Source: a bacterium (GTDB taxonomy: Bacteria; Zhuqueibacterota; QNDG01; JABMRT01). From it: a stretch of 51,337 bases of DNA. The translations under genes and the position numbers were made by a program. Below the pieces are notes generated by a model that was given only the letters and a program-made list of their open reading frames with translations, was not told the DNA's origin and searched no databases. Positions 1-8,641 of this stretch are shown piece after piece. Position 1 is the stretch's first letter. Each line of letters starts with the position of its first letter. The DNA is taken from assembly GCA_011046415.1 (NCBI GenBank), contig DSAP01000185.1:1-51337 (forward strand). The letters run 5' to 3'.

Positions 1-481
<481 letters not shown>

Positions 482-544
482 CGAATCATTTTCTAACAAA
501 CGGAAAGTCGAATCCATCAAGATCGAGAGCCGTGCACGCGAAAA

Positions 545-556
545 TTTCAGAGAACA
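545..556 (-). promoter_or_regulatory. boxA-like antitermination element in the rRNA leader
   Basis: The minus strand reads TGTTCTCTGAAA, which resembles boxA elements of bacterial rRNA leaders (TGCTCTTTAACA and relatives). It lies between promoter P2 and the 16S 5' end, where boxA is expected. NusB/NusE binding is the known role of boxA. The match here is partial. Confidence 0.45.
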
Positions 557-598
557 AAATGACTTTGGATTAATTTCGCCTTTCTAAAGGCGTTCATA

Positions 599-627
599 AA
601 TATAAATCTTTATTTTCCCGAAGTCAA
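599..627 (-). promoter_or_regulatory. rRNA operon promoter P2
   Basis: On the minus strand TTGACT (622-627), a 17-base spacer and TATATT (599-604) form a second near-consensus promoter about 120 bases upstream of 16S. P1 and P2 share the ten bases AAGTCAAGCT (plus strand, 621-630 and 712-721). The perfect inverted repeat CGCCTTT-CT-AAAGGCG at 577-592 lies at the expected start of the P2 transcript. Confidence 0.75.
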
Positions 628-689
628 GCTTTTTTTAATTATTGATGTTTTCTTCATCTTAAAAGCAACCCTCGTCTTCGAGGCGTATC

Positions 690-718
690 AGTATACATAA
701 TTCAATAAGAAAAGTCAA
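690..718 (-). promoter_or_regulatory. rRNA operon promoter P1
   Basis: On the minus strand a TTGACT -35 element (713-718) is followed by exactly 17 bases and a TATACT -10 element (690-695). Both are one base from sigma-70 consensus. It lies about 210 bases upstream of the 16S 5' end and is the distal of two tandem promoters. Inferred from sequence only. Confidence 0.75.
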
Positions 719-755
719 GCTATTTCATCGCTGTTTATCGGAGAACTTGCATTTT

Positions 756-1853
756 TTATACGCGCGGCGCTTTATCGCGTTCCCAGGCCAACACCTGAGA
801 GGCCGCATCGAGAAGATCTTCGGCCCGGGCATCGGGTTCTCCCTGAAATTCCCCGTCTTCCCCACGAAAACCGGTATTAACCAGGATGATTTTCATGCCT
901 GCACGCCGGCCGGTTTCCATGTCTGAAGTCTTATCGCCTACAAAAACACTCCGGGTCAAATCGATATTCAAATCCTTTTCCGCACGCCGGATCAGGGCCT
1001 GGCCCGGTTTGCGGCAGTCGCATTGTTCGGATTTGGAATGGGGGCAGAAATAGATCTTATCGACGAGGACGCCGACATCCGACAGCTGCCTCAACATTTC
1101 CCGGTTCACCGCATAAAAATCTTCCTTGCCGAAGTAACCCATGCCGATGCCCGGCTGGTTGGAGACGATCACGATCCGGTAGCCCATGTCCTGAAACATG
1201 CGTATCCCGGCCGCCGCATTGGGCAGCAGCCGGAATTTTTCCGGTTCATGCAGGTAGAGCACCTCCTCGTTGATCGTACCGTCCCGGTCGAAAAATACGG
1301 CGGGCGCCTTTCGTGCGGGACGTTGCGTAATATGCGTTGCGCCGTCTTCATCGAGGACCCGGGAACTTGTTTCGTCCCCTCCGTCACGTATTTTTTCGAT
1401 GATCCGTGTCGTCGAAATGGATTGGGTGACGGGGATCAGGCGAACCTCTCCGCCGTATTCTTCCGCGGTGGACCGGGATGTCAGGTCCTCATGGGAATAG
1501 TCTCCTGCCTTGATATAATAATGGGGTCGCAGTGTCCCGATATTTTCCCGGTTCCGCCGTTCGTCGAACAGAAACACATAATCGACGGATTCCAGCGCCG
1601 CAACCACGCGCACGCGGTGCGCGTCGGGAACCACGGGACGGCCCGGACCCTTGTAGGATTGGACGGAACGATCGGAATTCACGCCGACGATCAGCACGTC
1701 GCAGATTCCCTTCGCCTTCTCCAGATAGTCCGCGTGCCCCGCGTGAACGATATCGAAGGCGCCCGAGGTGAATCCGATCTTTTTCCCCGATGCCCGGAGA
1801 TGTTCGCAGAGCGTCCCGAGCTCATCGCGTGTCTTTATCTTATCCTCAATCAT
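756..1853 (-). CDS. Fused heptose-phosphate cytidylyltransferase / heptose-bisphosphate phosphatase
   Basis: A 365-residue protein with two enzyme domains. Residues 1-157 are a nucleotidyltransferase like the C-terminal half of HldE, with the nucleotide-binding HAGH at 37-40 and the ending STTRIIEKI near 148-156. That domain makes ADP-heptose from heptose 1-phosphate and ATP. Residues 184-355 are a HAD phosphatase like GmhB: DRDGT at 189-193 (nucleophile D189, acid D191), SNQ at 231-233, GDKTSD at 306-311, and a probable zinc site at C270, H272, C278 and C280. GmhB removes the 7-phosphate from heptose 1,7-bisphosphate. The fusion would therefore supply two late steps of ADP-heptose synthesis for LPS core. 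The HldE kinase domain and GmhA are absent from the window. The ATG follows the glycosidase stop by one base, so the genes are probably co-transcribed. No terminator is visible before the rRNA promoters. Confidence 0.88.
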   Translation of the reverse strand: MIEDKIKTRDELGTLCEHLRASGKKIGFTSGAFDIVHAGHADYLEKAKGICDVLIVGVNSDRSVQSYKGPGRPVVPDAHRVRVVAALESVDYVFLFDERRNRENIGTLRPHYYIKAGDYSHEDLTSRSTAEEYGGEVRLIPVTQSISTTRIIEKIRDGGDETSSRVLDEDGATHITQRPARKAPAVFFDRDGTINEEVLYLHEPEKFRLLPNAAAGIRMFQDMGYRIVIVSNQPGIGMGYFGKEDFYAVNREMLRQLSDVGVLVDKIYFCPHSKSEQCDCRKPGQALIRRAEKDLNIDLTRSVFVGDKTSDMETGRRAGMKIILVNTGFRGEDGEFQGEPDARAEDLLDAASQVLAWERDKAPRV

Positions 1854-1854
1854 G

Positions 1855-4800
1855 TCACAATGTCTCTCTGATGCCGTCGAGAAGCCTGTCCACCCGGTAA
1901 TCCGACAGGGATTCCGCCTTCCCGATGGCTGAAAAAAGGGCGTCGATTCGTTTCAACCGTTTCCGCTTGCGCGGTTTCGGGCATTCTGAATCCGCAAGAA
2001 CAAGGATGACCCCGGACACGATCAGCCAGCGCATGAGATCCTCAAAGGATTCCTTATGGAACCAGACCGCCTCCTGATGGCGATGGATTCGCACGAACCG
2101 GCGGGCGTCCGGATCGCGGAGCAACTCCTCAAGGAATGCATAAGCCGTGACCTCCTCGGACCGACCGGACATGAAGTCCTGATGCGTGGTCAGGATCCGT
2201 ATGAGCAGTCCGGCTTCCCAGACCCGTTCCGAATCTGGATGAATTTCCGACAGGACATCGGCGACGATCTTGCCGAGCAGCCACTCGTCGATCCAGCTCC
2301 TGCTGACGGCGGCGGCTTCGTGAGGAGTCTGAACGGAACCGAGCCGGTGCAGGACGATCCAGGGAAACAGGACGCCTGCGGCCCGGACCGGCTCATCGTA
2401 AAGGGATTGAATCGCTTCCTGGATAACCGGCGCCTTCGCCTCTGTGAGAAGGGGAAAATGGGTCGCGTGTGCCGGCAATCCGAGGAGTACGGCCAGTTCA
2501 TCCCGCGCGGCTCTTCCCAACCCGGTTTCAGGCGGAGTGACCCGGATGAATCCGGAAATCCCGGCGCCGATCTGATCCATGCTCTGTTCGAAATCATCGA
2601 GCAATGCCCGGTTGAGCGGTTTTCGTAAGTCCGTGATGGCGCCGGTTACGGCGTGGAATGTGACCACGTTGACCAGAGATTTGAAGACGCCGTGCACGGG
2701 CTGCAGGAAAATTTCAGTCAGGGCCTCGGCAATGCTCGGAACACCGCGTCCGCCGAGATAATCGGCCAGCTGATGATAGGGCCGGTCTTCCCGGACCTGT
2801 ACGATCCGGAAATCCATGAAAACCTGATAACGATACCCGTTCAGTTCGATGAAGAGGCCCTGATCGTGAAGGGCCCGGGTGTTGCGGAGGTATTCCAGGC
2901 CGGATATCCGGTCGCGGAACACCACATAGGCGTCCGGGTCGGCAGGCAGGGCGAGCCCCTGGCTGAGGTTTTGGTGAACTATCCTGCGGGACTTTCCCTT
3001 TTCGATATATCCCGCCGACACCCTGATCCAGCCCGCGGTTCCGGCGTAGGCGTTGTTGTATACGACCAGGGCCCGTTCTTCTCCTGCGCGGTTCGAATAG
3101 GCGAATACATTCTCATTGACCGATCCCCCGTCCGTGAAGAAATCATAAAACAAAAAATGCCGGACTTCGGAAAAGAGGAGGCGGTTACGCAGGATCGGGA
3201 AAATTTCCCGTTCATGCCGCTGGATCAGCCAGGGATCGGGCTGTTCGTCCCAGTAGGCGCGGCGAAATTCCATGCCGTATTTTTCAGACAGCCCCTCGAT
3301 CTGTCCGTGTCCGAACATGGGGAGTCCCGGCAGGGTGGCCAGCATAATACAGACACCGAAATATTTATCCTCCTTGCCGAACTGAACGACCGCGGCATCC
3401 TCGTCCGGATTGTTCATGAAATTGACATACCGCTTGAGTATTTCGGGGTCGAAGGCGAGTGTATTCTTGATGACGCTTCGGTATTTCGCGTTCTCTTCGT
3501 TCTTGAGCATGTTCATAAACGCGCTGTTGTATACCCGGTGCATCCCGAGGGTACGCACGAAATAGCCTTCCAACAGCCAGAACGCCTCGGCCAAAAGGAG
3601 GGTATCGGGTGCTTCCCGGGCGACACGGTCGACGACCTCCCGCCAGAATTCTTCGGGAATGGCCCTGTCGAAATCGGTTCCGGACAGGCCGTGCTCGGCA
3701 CGGGAAGGGATGGCGCCACCCGTGCCCGGCTCGGGAAACCAGAGCCGCTGAATATGCTTCTTGGCCAGGGTCATGGCCGCATCGAACCGGATGACGGGAA
3801 ACTGCCGCGCGACGTGGAGTATGTTCTGGATGACCGCCTCGCGGGTCTCGGGATTCAGATAATCGAGCTGAGCCGTGTCGTTCCAGGGCATACTCGTGCC
3901 GTCGTTGCCGTGATAGATGTATTTGACATCCCCGGTCCAGTGATCGACACGTTTGAACACCACGGCCGCATCAGTCCGGGTGTAATAGTGGTCTTCGAGA
4001 TAAATACCGACGCGGTGATCGGAGGAAAGATCGGGTCCGTTGAAGGAATAGGACGGAAAGGGGGAATCCTGGAGTGAAAGAAACCGGCCTGGATGTTCGA
4101 TCACCCAGCGGCCGTCGATGCCGACATGATTGGGCACCATGTCGCCGGACATGCGGATGCCCCGCTTCCAGACGCGCTCCTTGAGGTTCAGGAAGGATGC
4201 TTCGCCGCCGAGATCCGCGGAGATTACATAATCCTTCAGGGAATAGGCGGAGGCCTCGGCCTCCGGATTGCCGCACATCTGCTTGATGCGACGGGAGGCT
4301 TCGCTCCGCTCCCAGAGTCCGATCAGCCAGAGTGCCGTGAATCCCCACCGGGACAGCAAATCCAGTTCCTCATCGGGAATCTGGTCGAGACGGCGGATTT
4401 CGCGCCGGTATTTTTTGGACAACTGATCCAGCCACACATACGTGTTCTTCGCCATCATGACGACGCGGGGCATCCACTCGGCGTCCCGGCTGAATCGTTC
4501 CGTGTCGGTCGTGAGGGCGGAAAAGTCGTGCACATCGGACGGCCCCGGCCCGGTGAAACCCGTCTTGCGTTCTTCCTGTATCAGATCCAGTCCGCGGAGC
4601 AGCCGGTACAGGTATTTGCCGAGCAGTTTGCCCCAATGCCTTCGAATATATTCGAGTTGACCTTCTAGCGAGAACGGTTCAGCAATCGCCGGGCTGCGCA
4701 GCATCGTTAGCAGGGACCGGTCTTCCGGCCCGAAATGGGGCTGTGATTCGAAAAATGTGTCGAGGACGGGCATGATCTCGCGGTAAGCGGTCATCTTCTC

Positions 4801-5310
4801 GAGTCCGGCATCGTCGAACAATTCCAGATAGGGTGAAAATGCGGGATTGAGGTTCGCCAGCCAGAGCATCAGCATTTCTTCGAGCGCGCCGGCCGCATTT
4901 GGTATGCCGTCCGTATCGCCACCCAGGTAGTTTTCGATGGAGATTTCCCCGCGATAAACGGCCACGGGCGGAAACTGGTCCGTGAAATGGCGGATTGCCT
5001 CGGCCGTCCTTTCCTCCCCGATTTTTACCTCTGCGACCCTGAGCGCATTGACCATCGCCACGGGATTGATCTGCTCGCAATACAAGCGGACGACCAGATG
5101 GAGGATCTCGTCGATCAACCCCATCGCATGGATGTCACCCGCACGCACGGCGAGTTCGGGAAAGCGGATCAGATCGCGCCGGGCATTCATGTTCTGGACG
5201 AATTTCCGGACGCCCAGGAAATTGGCGAAAATGACATTGCCGTTCAAGGCATACAGGATTTCGTCGAACCGGTAATAATCACGCGCCTTGCGGGAAATGT
5301 GGAATTCCAT
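1855..5310 (-). CDS. Large GH13 (alpha-amylase family) glycosidase
   Basis: A 1151-residue protein. The central part is a GH13 TIM barrel. Counting from the chosen start, the three catalytic carboxylates are visible: nucleophile D510 in IRFDAAM, acid/base E575 in LLLAEAFW, and D636 in NNPDED. Conserved region I appears as GDMVPNHVG. About 300 residues before the barrel and 400 after it match nothing I recognise; the tail is helical and rich in Leu, Arg and Glu. Typical bacterial amylases are 450-700 residues, so this is a long form. No signal peptide is visible, so it probably acts on intracellular alpha-glucan, which is an inference. An upstream TTG is possible, but the ATG at 5310 is preceded by GAGG with a 6-base spacer and is preferred. 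The exact substrate cannot be read from the sequence. Confidence 0.85.
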   Translation of the reverse strand: MEFHISRKARDYYRFDEILYALNGNVIFANFLGVRKFVQNMNARRDLIRFPELAVRAGDIHAMGLIDEILHLVVRLYCEQINPVAMVNALRVAEVKIGEERTAEAIRHFTDQFPPVAVYRGEISIENYLGGDTDGIPNAAGALEEMLMLWLANLNPAFSPYLELFDDAGLEKMTAYREIMPVLDTFFESQPHFGPEDRSLLTMLRSPAIAEPFSLEGQLEYIRRHWGKLLGKYLYRLLRGLDLIQEERKTGFTGPGPSDVHDFSALTTDTERFSRDAEWMPRVVMMAKNTYVWLDQLSKKYRREIRRLDQIPDEELDLLSRWGFTALWLIGLWERSEASRRIKQMCGNPEAEASAYSLKDYVISADLGGEASFLNLKERVWKRGIRMSGDMVPNHVGIDGRWVIEHPGRFLSLQDSPFPSYSFNGPDLSSDHRVGIYLEDHYYTRTDAAVVFKRVDHWTGDVKYIYHGNDGTSMPWNDTAQLDYLNPETREAVIQNILHVARQFPVIRFDAAMTLAKKHIQRLWFPEPGTGGAIPSRAEHGLSGTDFDRAIPEEFWREVVDRVAREAPDTLLLAEAFWLLEGYFVRTLGMHRVYNSAFMNMLKNEENAKYRSVIKNTLAFDPEILKRYVNFMNNPDEDAAVVQFGKEDKYFGVCIMLATLPGLPMFGHGQIEGLSEKYGMEFRRAYWDEQPDPWLIQRHEREIFPILRNRLLFSEVRHFLFYDFFTDGGSVNENVFAYSNRAGEERALVVYNNAYAGTAGWIRVSAGYIEKGKSRRIVHQNLSQGLALPADPDAYVVFRDRISGLEYLRNTRALHDQGLFIELNGYRYQVFMDFRIVQVREDRPYHQLADYLGGRGVPSIAEALTEIFLQPVHGVFKSLVNVVTFHAVTGAITDLRKPLNRALLDDFEQSMDQIGAGISGFIRVTPPETGLGRAARDELAVLLGLPAHATHFPLLTEAKAPVIQEAIQSLYDEPVRAAGVLFPWIVLHRLGSVQTPHEAAAVSRSWIDEWLLGKIVADVLSEIHPDSERVWEAGLLIRILTTHQDFMSGRSEEVTAYAFLEELLRDPDARRFVRIHRHQEAVWFHKESFEDLMRWLIVSGVILVLADSECPKPRKRKRLKRIDALFSAIGKAESLSDYRVDRLLDGIRETL

Positions 5311-5406
5311 GGAAACCCTCAAAAATCTTCTGTATTTTCAAACTCCTGGAAGTTCACCCCCCGGAAGTGAATCGATATCCCGATTCATATTAAAGAACCT
5401 GAAAGT

Positions 5407-5435
5407 AAGATACAGAAAATAATCAGGGCAATCAA
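5407..5435 (-). promoter_or_regulatory. Probable promoter of the glycosidase / heptose gene pair
   Basis: On the minus strand TTGATT (5430-5435), a 17-base spacer and TATCTT (5407-5412) lie about 95 bases upstream of the glycosidase start. The surrounding intergenic region (5311-5570) is AT-rich and I see no other gene or obvious terminator in it. Confidence 0.5.
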
Positions 5436-5570
5436 ATTGAAAATGATTTTCCGGACCTTAGACACATAAACCACCGGTTGGTTCCGAACCTCCCGGCGGT
5501 ACATATCAACTGCATATCTTGACTGTATTTAAAGAGACGGGAAATGAATAAAAATGATCGTGGCTGAATT

Positions 5571-7070
5571 TTAAAAGTCGAGCGCCTCCTGAATCGTCAT
5601 TCCTTTTTCAAAATCGTAATACGTCTGGACCGTCAACTCCAGACAAGCCCGTTTGTATCCCAGATAGGCCTCCAGCAGTTTCGTCTCGGTTTCTTTGCGT
5701 CGTGTGATCATCTGGAGCAACTCCTGAAAAGAGGTCTCTCCCCTGCGGTAATCGTCGAGACCGATCACTGTAACTTCTTCCGCCAATTCGAGACTTTCCT
5801 GCATATTGTAAAAGCGGGCGCTGTATTCCATCAAATTGGTATAGGCATTGATGACGCTTTTCCGGATGATGTCTTCCCGCTCTTCGATATCAATCATCCG
5901 CTGTTCTAAACCCCGGCGTTCGGCATCGATCTGATAGCGACGTCTCCCCCAGTCCCAAACGGGTAAATACGCTTTCAGGGTAACGGAGTTGCTGTTATCA
6001 TAACCCATCCATATATTCGAGAAACTGTGATTGGATTTCTCGAGTCCGTATGTCATCTCCAGCCGCATATGAAAGGCGTCATGGCCCCGGATGTTCTCAA
6101 GATCAATCTCGGATTTCCGTTTCCATATCGCAAGCCGCCTGAGCCAGGGATTGAGGGTAAATCCGTAATGGATGGCCTGATCCAGATCGATCGATGCGGG
6201 TTGAACGGTCAGCACAGGATTGATATAGAGTGAATCCCGGATATCCAGATTCAGTTTCTGCTTCAGATTTGCGAGTTTCATGCGAAGCCTGCCCTGGTTT
6301 TCGAGCAGATTCTCCCGCATATGGGCGATTTCCAGCCGCAACTGGATCGGGTCTCTGCGCCGGTTGTTTGTTACTTCCGCAACCCGGAAGACAACTTCAT
6401 GGACGGAATCCAAAATGCCAATTTGACGATTGAAAATGATGTTGAGATAAGCATATTCAAATGCGTCATAATAATCGCTGGCGATATCATTCATGATGAC
6501 CATGCGTTCAGAGAGATAATTGAGCCGTACGTCTTTCAGATTCGCCTCTGCGACTTCCAGGTCATTTTTCAGTTTATTGGGCAGGAAGAAAGGTTGTTCA
6601 AACTTGATAAACAGCCTGTTGTAATAATCAATATCGTAACCGCTTGCTTCCTGCTGGGCATATCTGTACAGATTGTAATTCAGGGAAATGAATCCGTTTG
6701 TCGGATATCCGAACAGAATGACCGGCTGCCGGATGGAAAGCTGAGACTGCCATAACTGGCTATTAAGCCGGACAATCTCGTCGCGGTAGAGCGCCGAATT
6801 CCACCGTGTATCTGAAATCTGTTTGAGGTCGGGCGACCTGAGATCCACAGAAACATGAGATTTCAGACCCGCCTTCCGGGCCTGAAGCCAGGATGTGCTG
6901 CGTTCGATGCCGAGTTCGAGCCGTCTGATTTGATAACTGTGGCTCATGGCGATCTCGACGGCATTCTCGAGTGTCAGGGAAATTCGGTTTCCGGCATGGA
7001 GAAATGAAACGGACGACCACAACAGATTGAAAAACAAAACACCGGATGACAGATTGAATCGATGAACCAT
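5571..7070 (-). CDS. TolC-family outer-membrane efflux protein
   Basis: A 499-residue protein that starts with a secretion signal (hydrophobic stretch near residues 8-25). The body has the TolC pattern: two related halves of long alpha-helices rich in Arg, Glu and Leu, separated by short beta-strands, with the typical N-terminal phrase LTLENAVEIAMSHSYQIRR. TolC proteins form trimeric outer-membrane channels with periplasmic helical barrels for type I secretion or drug efflux. No adaptor or inner-membrane pump gene is adjacent, so the partner is unknown. The ATG is preceded by GGAG with a 7-base spacer. The assignment is from overall pattern; the exported substrate is not predictable. Confidence 0.85.
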   Translation of the reverse strand: MVHRFNLSSGVLFFNLLWSSVSFLHAGNRISLTLENAVEIAMSHSYQIRRLELGIERSTSWLQARKAGLKSHVSVDLRSPDLKQISDTRWNSALYRDEIVRLNSQLWQSQLSIRQPVILFGYPTNGFISLNYNLYRYAQQEASGYDIDYYNRLFIKFEQPFFLPNKLKNDLEVAEANLKDVRLNYLSERMVIMNDIASDYYDAFEYAYLNIIFNRQIGILDSVHEVVFRVAEVTNNRRRDPIQLRLEIAHMRENLLENQGRLRMKLANLKQKLNLDIRDSLYINPVLTVQPASIDLDQAIHYGFTLNPWLRRLAIWKRKSEIDLENIRGHDAFHMRLEMTYGLEKSNHSFSNIWMGYDNSNSVTLKAYLPVWDWGRRRYQIDAERRGLEQRMIDIEEREDIIRKSVINAYTNLMEYSARFYNMQESLELAEEVTVIGLDDYRRGETSFQELLQMITRRKETETKLLEAYLGYKRACLELTVQTYYDFEKGMTIQEALDF

Positions 7071-7251
7071 ATAACGACTCCACGTTGATCTATCAAAAGA
7101 TATCTGGGAAATGACTCCGATGTGTCATCGATCCGTCAAAAAGTGTAAAAGAATATCGAACCGAAGCCATGATATGATCTGTTGGCAGACCGGGATGCCG
7201 ATCCAAATGGCGAGTCGGCTCAGGACTTCAGGTCCTCAAACCGGGAATTTC

Positions 7252-7277
7252 AAAAAAAGACAGGATAACATCCTGCC
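7252..7277 (-). terminator. Intrinsic terminator of asnA
   Basis: On the minus strand a stem CAGGAT-GTT-ATCCTG (7261-7275) is followed by a run of seven T (7252-7258). It lies about 90 bases beyond the asnA stop and upstream of the TolC-family gene. The rest of 7071-7363 holds no gene that I can see. Confidence 0.75.
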
Positions 7278-7363
7278 TGAAAACTACTCCGACGCGCTTT
7301 CCCTCACCGCATCCGCTCATCGCACTGCCGGCCGGGGGCGCCTATCCGGATTCCGGTGTCGTC

Positions 7364-8437
7364 TCACAATAGTTGGATCCTGTGTTTTTTACATGCCGCC
7401 ACCATCTCTTCCGGCCAGATCGCGGACTGGACCTCGCCGATATGCGCCTTACGTAAAAAGATCATACACAACCGGGACTGCCCGATTCCACCGCCGATGG
7501 TCTGCGGCAACGCATCTTTCAGGACACGTTGATGGAAAGGCTGTCCGGCCTTGTGAAGCTCATTCCGGATTTCGAGCTGTTTGTACAATGATTCCTTATT
7601 CACACGGATCCCCATCGAACTGAGCTCGACGGCCCGTTCGAGTATGGGATACCAGACCAGGATATCGCCGTTCAATCCCCGGTAGCCGTTGATCGTCTCC
7701 GTAATCCAGTCGTCATAATCGGCGGCCCGGGAGTCATGGGGTGTGCCGCTCCTGAGTGCGGCGCCGATGCCGATGATGAAGACCGCGCCTTTTTCACGAC
7801 AGACGGCATCTTCCCTTTCTTTCGGGGTGAGTCCGGGATACATTTCTTCCAGTTCTTCGGCATGGATGAAGGTGATCTTGTCGGGCAGGAAAGGCGCCTC
7901 AATCCTGGGGAAATGCATGCAGATTGCGGCCTCGGTCAGCTTTAACGCCTCATAGATCCTGCGGACGATCGTTTTCAGGAAATCAAGATTGCGTTCATCC
8001 CGATGCATGATCCGTTCCCAATCCCATTGATCGACATAGATGGAATGCAGATTATCCAGCGCCTCATTGGGACGCAAAGCGTTCATGTCCGTATACAGCC
8101 CTTCGCCCGGCTTGAATCCGTATTCACCCAGGGCATTCCGTTTCCATTTCGCGAGTGACTGGACCACCTCGCCGCGTTCCCCGTTCATGAATGGGATCGG
8201 GAATCCGACCGGTTCTCCCGTTCCGTCGAGATAATCATTGATACCCGTCCGGCCGAGGACCACCAAGGGCGCCGAGACCCGTCTCAGATGGAGGGCTTCC
8301 GAAAGATTCTTCTGAAATTGCTCCTTGACCAGGACGATGCCTTCTTCGGTGTCGATCAGGAATAGCGGTGAATGATACCTGGGGGGGTATTGCATCCTTC
8401 CGTTCGGTATGACGGAGTCGGTTTTCTGTTTTCCCAT
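7364..8437 (-). CDS. asnA: Aspartate-ammonia ligase (asparagine synthetase A)
   Basis: A 357-residue protein of the class II aminoacyl-tRNA-synthetase-like fold, close to the usual AsnA length of about 330. Recognisable family blocks are YVDQWDWE, HDSRAADYDDW and the C-terminal GGGIGQSRLCM with the motif 3 type arginine. AsnA makes asparagine from aspartate, ammonia and ATP, with AMP and pyrophosphate as by-products, in the cytosol. The gene appears monocistronic: a near-consensus promoter lies just upstream and an intrinsic terminator just downstream. It sits between the dcw cluster and the TolC-family gene with no obvious functional link to either. Confidence 0.95.
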   Translation of the reverse strand: MGKQKTDSVIPNGRMQYPPRYHSPLFLIDTEEGIVLVKEQFQKNLSEALHLRRVSAPLVVLGRTGINDYLDGTGEPVGFPIPFMNGERGEVVQSLAKWKRNALGEYGFKPGEGLYTDMNALRPNEALDNLHSIYVDQWDWERIMHRDERNLDFLKTIVRRIYEALKLTEAAICMHFPRIEAPFLPDKITFIHAEELEEMYPGLTPKEREDAVCREKGAVFIIGIGAALRSGTPHDSRAADYDDWITETINGYRGLNGDILVWYPILERAVELSSMGIRVNKESLYKQLEIRNELHKAGQPFHQRVLKDALPQTIGGGIGQSRLCMIFLRKAHIGEVQSAIWPEEMVAACKKHRIQLL

Positions 8438-8469
8438 GCGTGCTCCACAAGTTCAAATCAAATTTTGTT

Positions 8470-8498
8470 AATATACAACAAAACAATCACCGGTTCAA
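8470..8498 (-). promoter_or_regulatory. asnA promoter
   Basis: On the minus strand TTGAAC (8493-8498), a 17-base spacer and TATATT (8470-8475) lie about 35 bases upstream of the asnA start, immediately after the terminator that follows ftsZ. Confidence 0.7.
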
Positions 8499-8517
8499 CC
8501 GCTTTTGAGTCCTGAAT

Positions 8518-8570
8518 AAAAAAACCTCCCCCCTCCGGTCATCAAGTCAGCATTCCCGGAAAGGGGAGGG
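8518..8570 (-). terminator. Intrinsic terminator at the end of the dcw cluster
   Basis: On the minus strand CCCTCCCC...CCGG pairs with CCGG...GGGGGAGG across a loop of about 18 bases and is followed by seven T (8518-8524). A further inverted repeat, GCACCCG (8573-8580 area) with CGGGTGC (about 8631-8637), lies between the ftsZ stop and this stem. Together they form a strongly structured 3' end after ftsZ. Confidence 0.8.
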
Positions 8571-8641
8571 CCGCACCCGAAAATTCGAGTCGTCGCCACA
8601 ACTCCGAATCATTGCCTTAGAGGGAAAGGCCGGGTGCAAAT

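Noticed and set aside
1023-1871. A 282-codon plus-strand open frame opposite the heptose gene
   Set aside because: It is the antisense of a clear two-domain enzyme, its sequence has no recognisable family, and no ribosome site or spacing fits.
756-8437. The genes beside the rRNA as a defence or mobile island
   Set aside because: No integrase, tRNA junction, toxin-antitoxin pair or compositional break is visible; the genes are ordinary metabolic and envelope functions.
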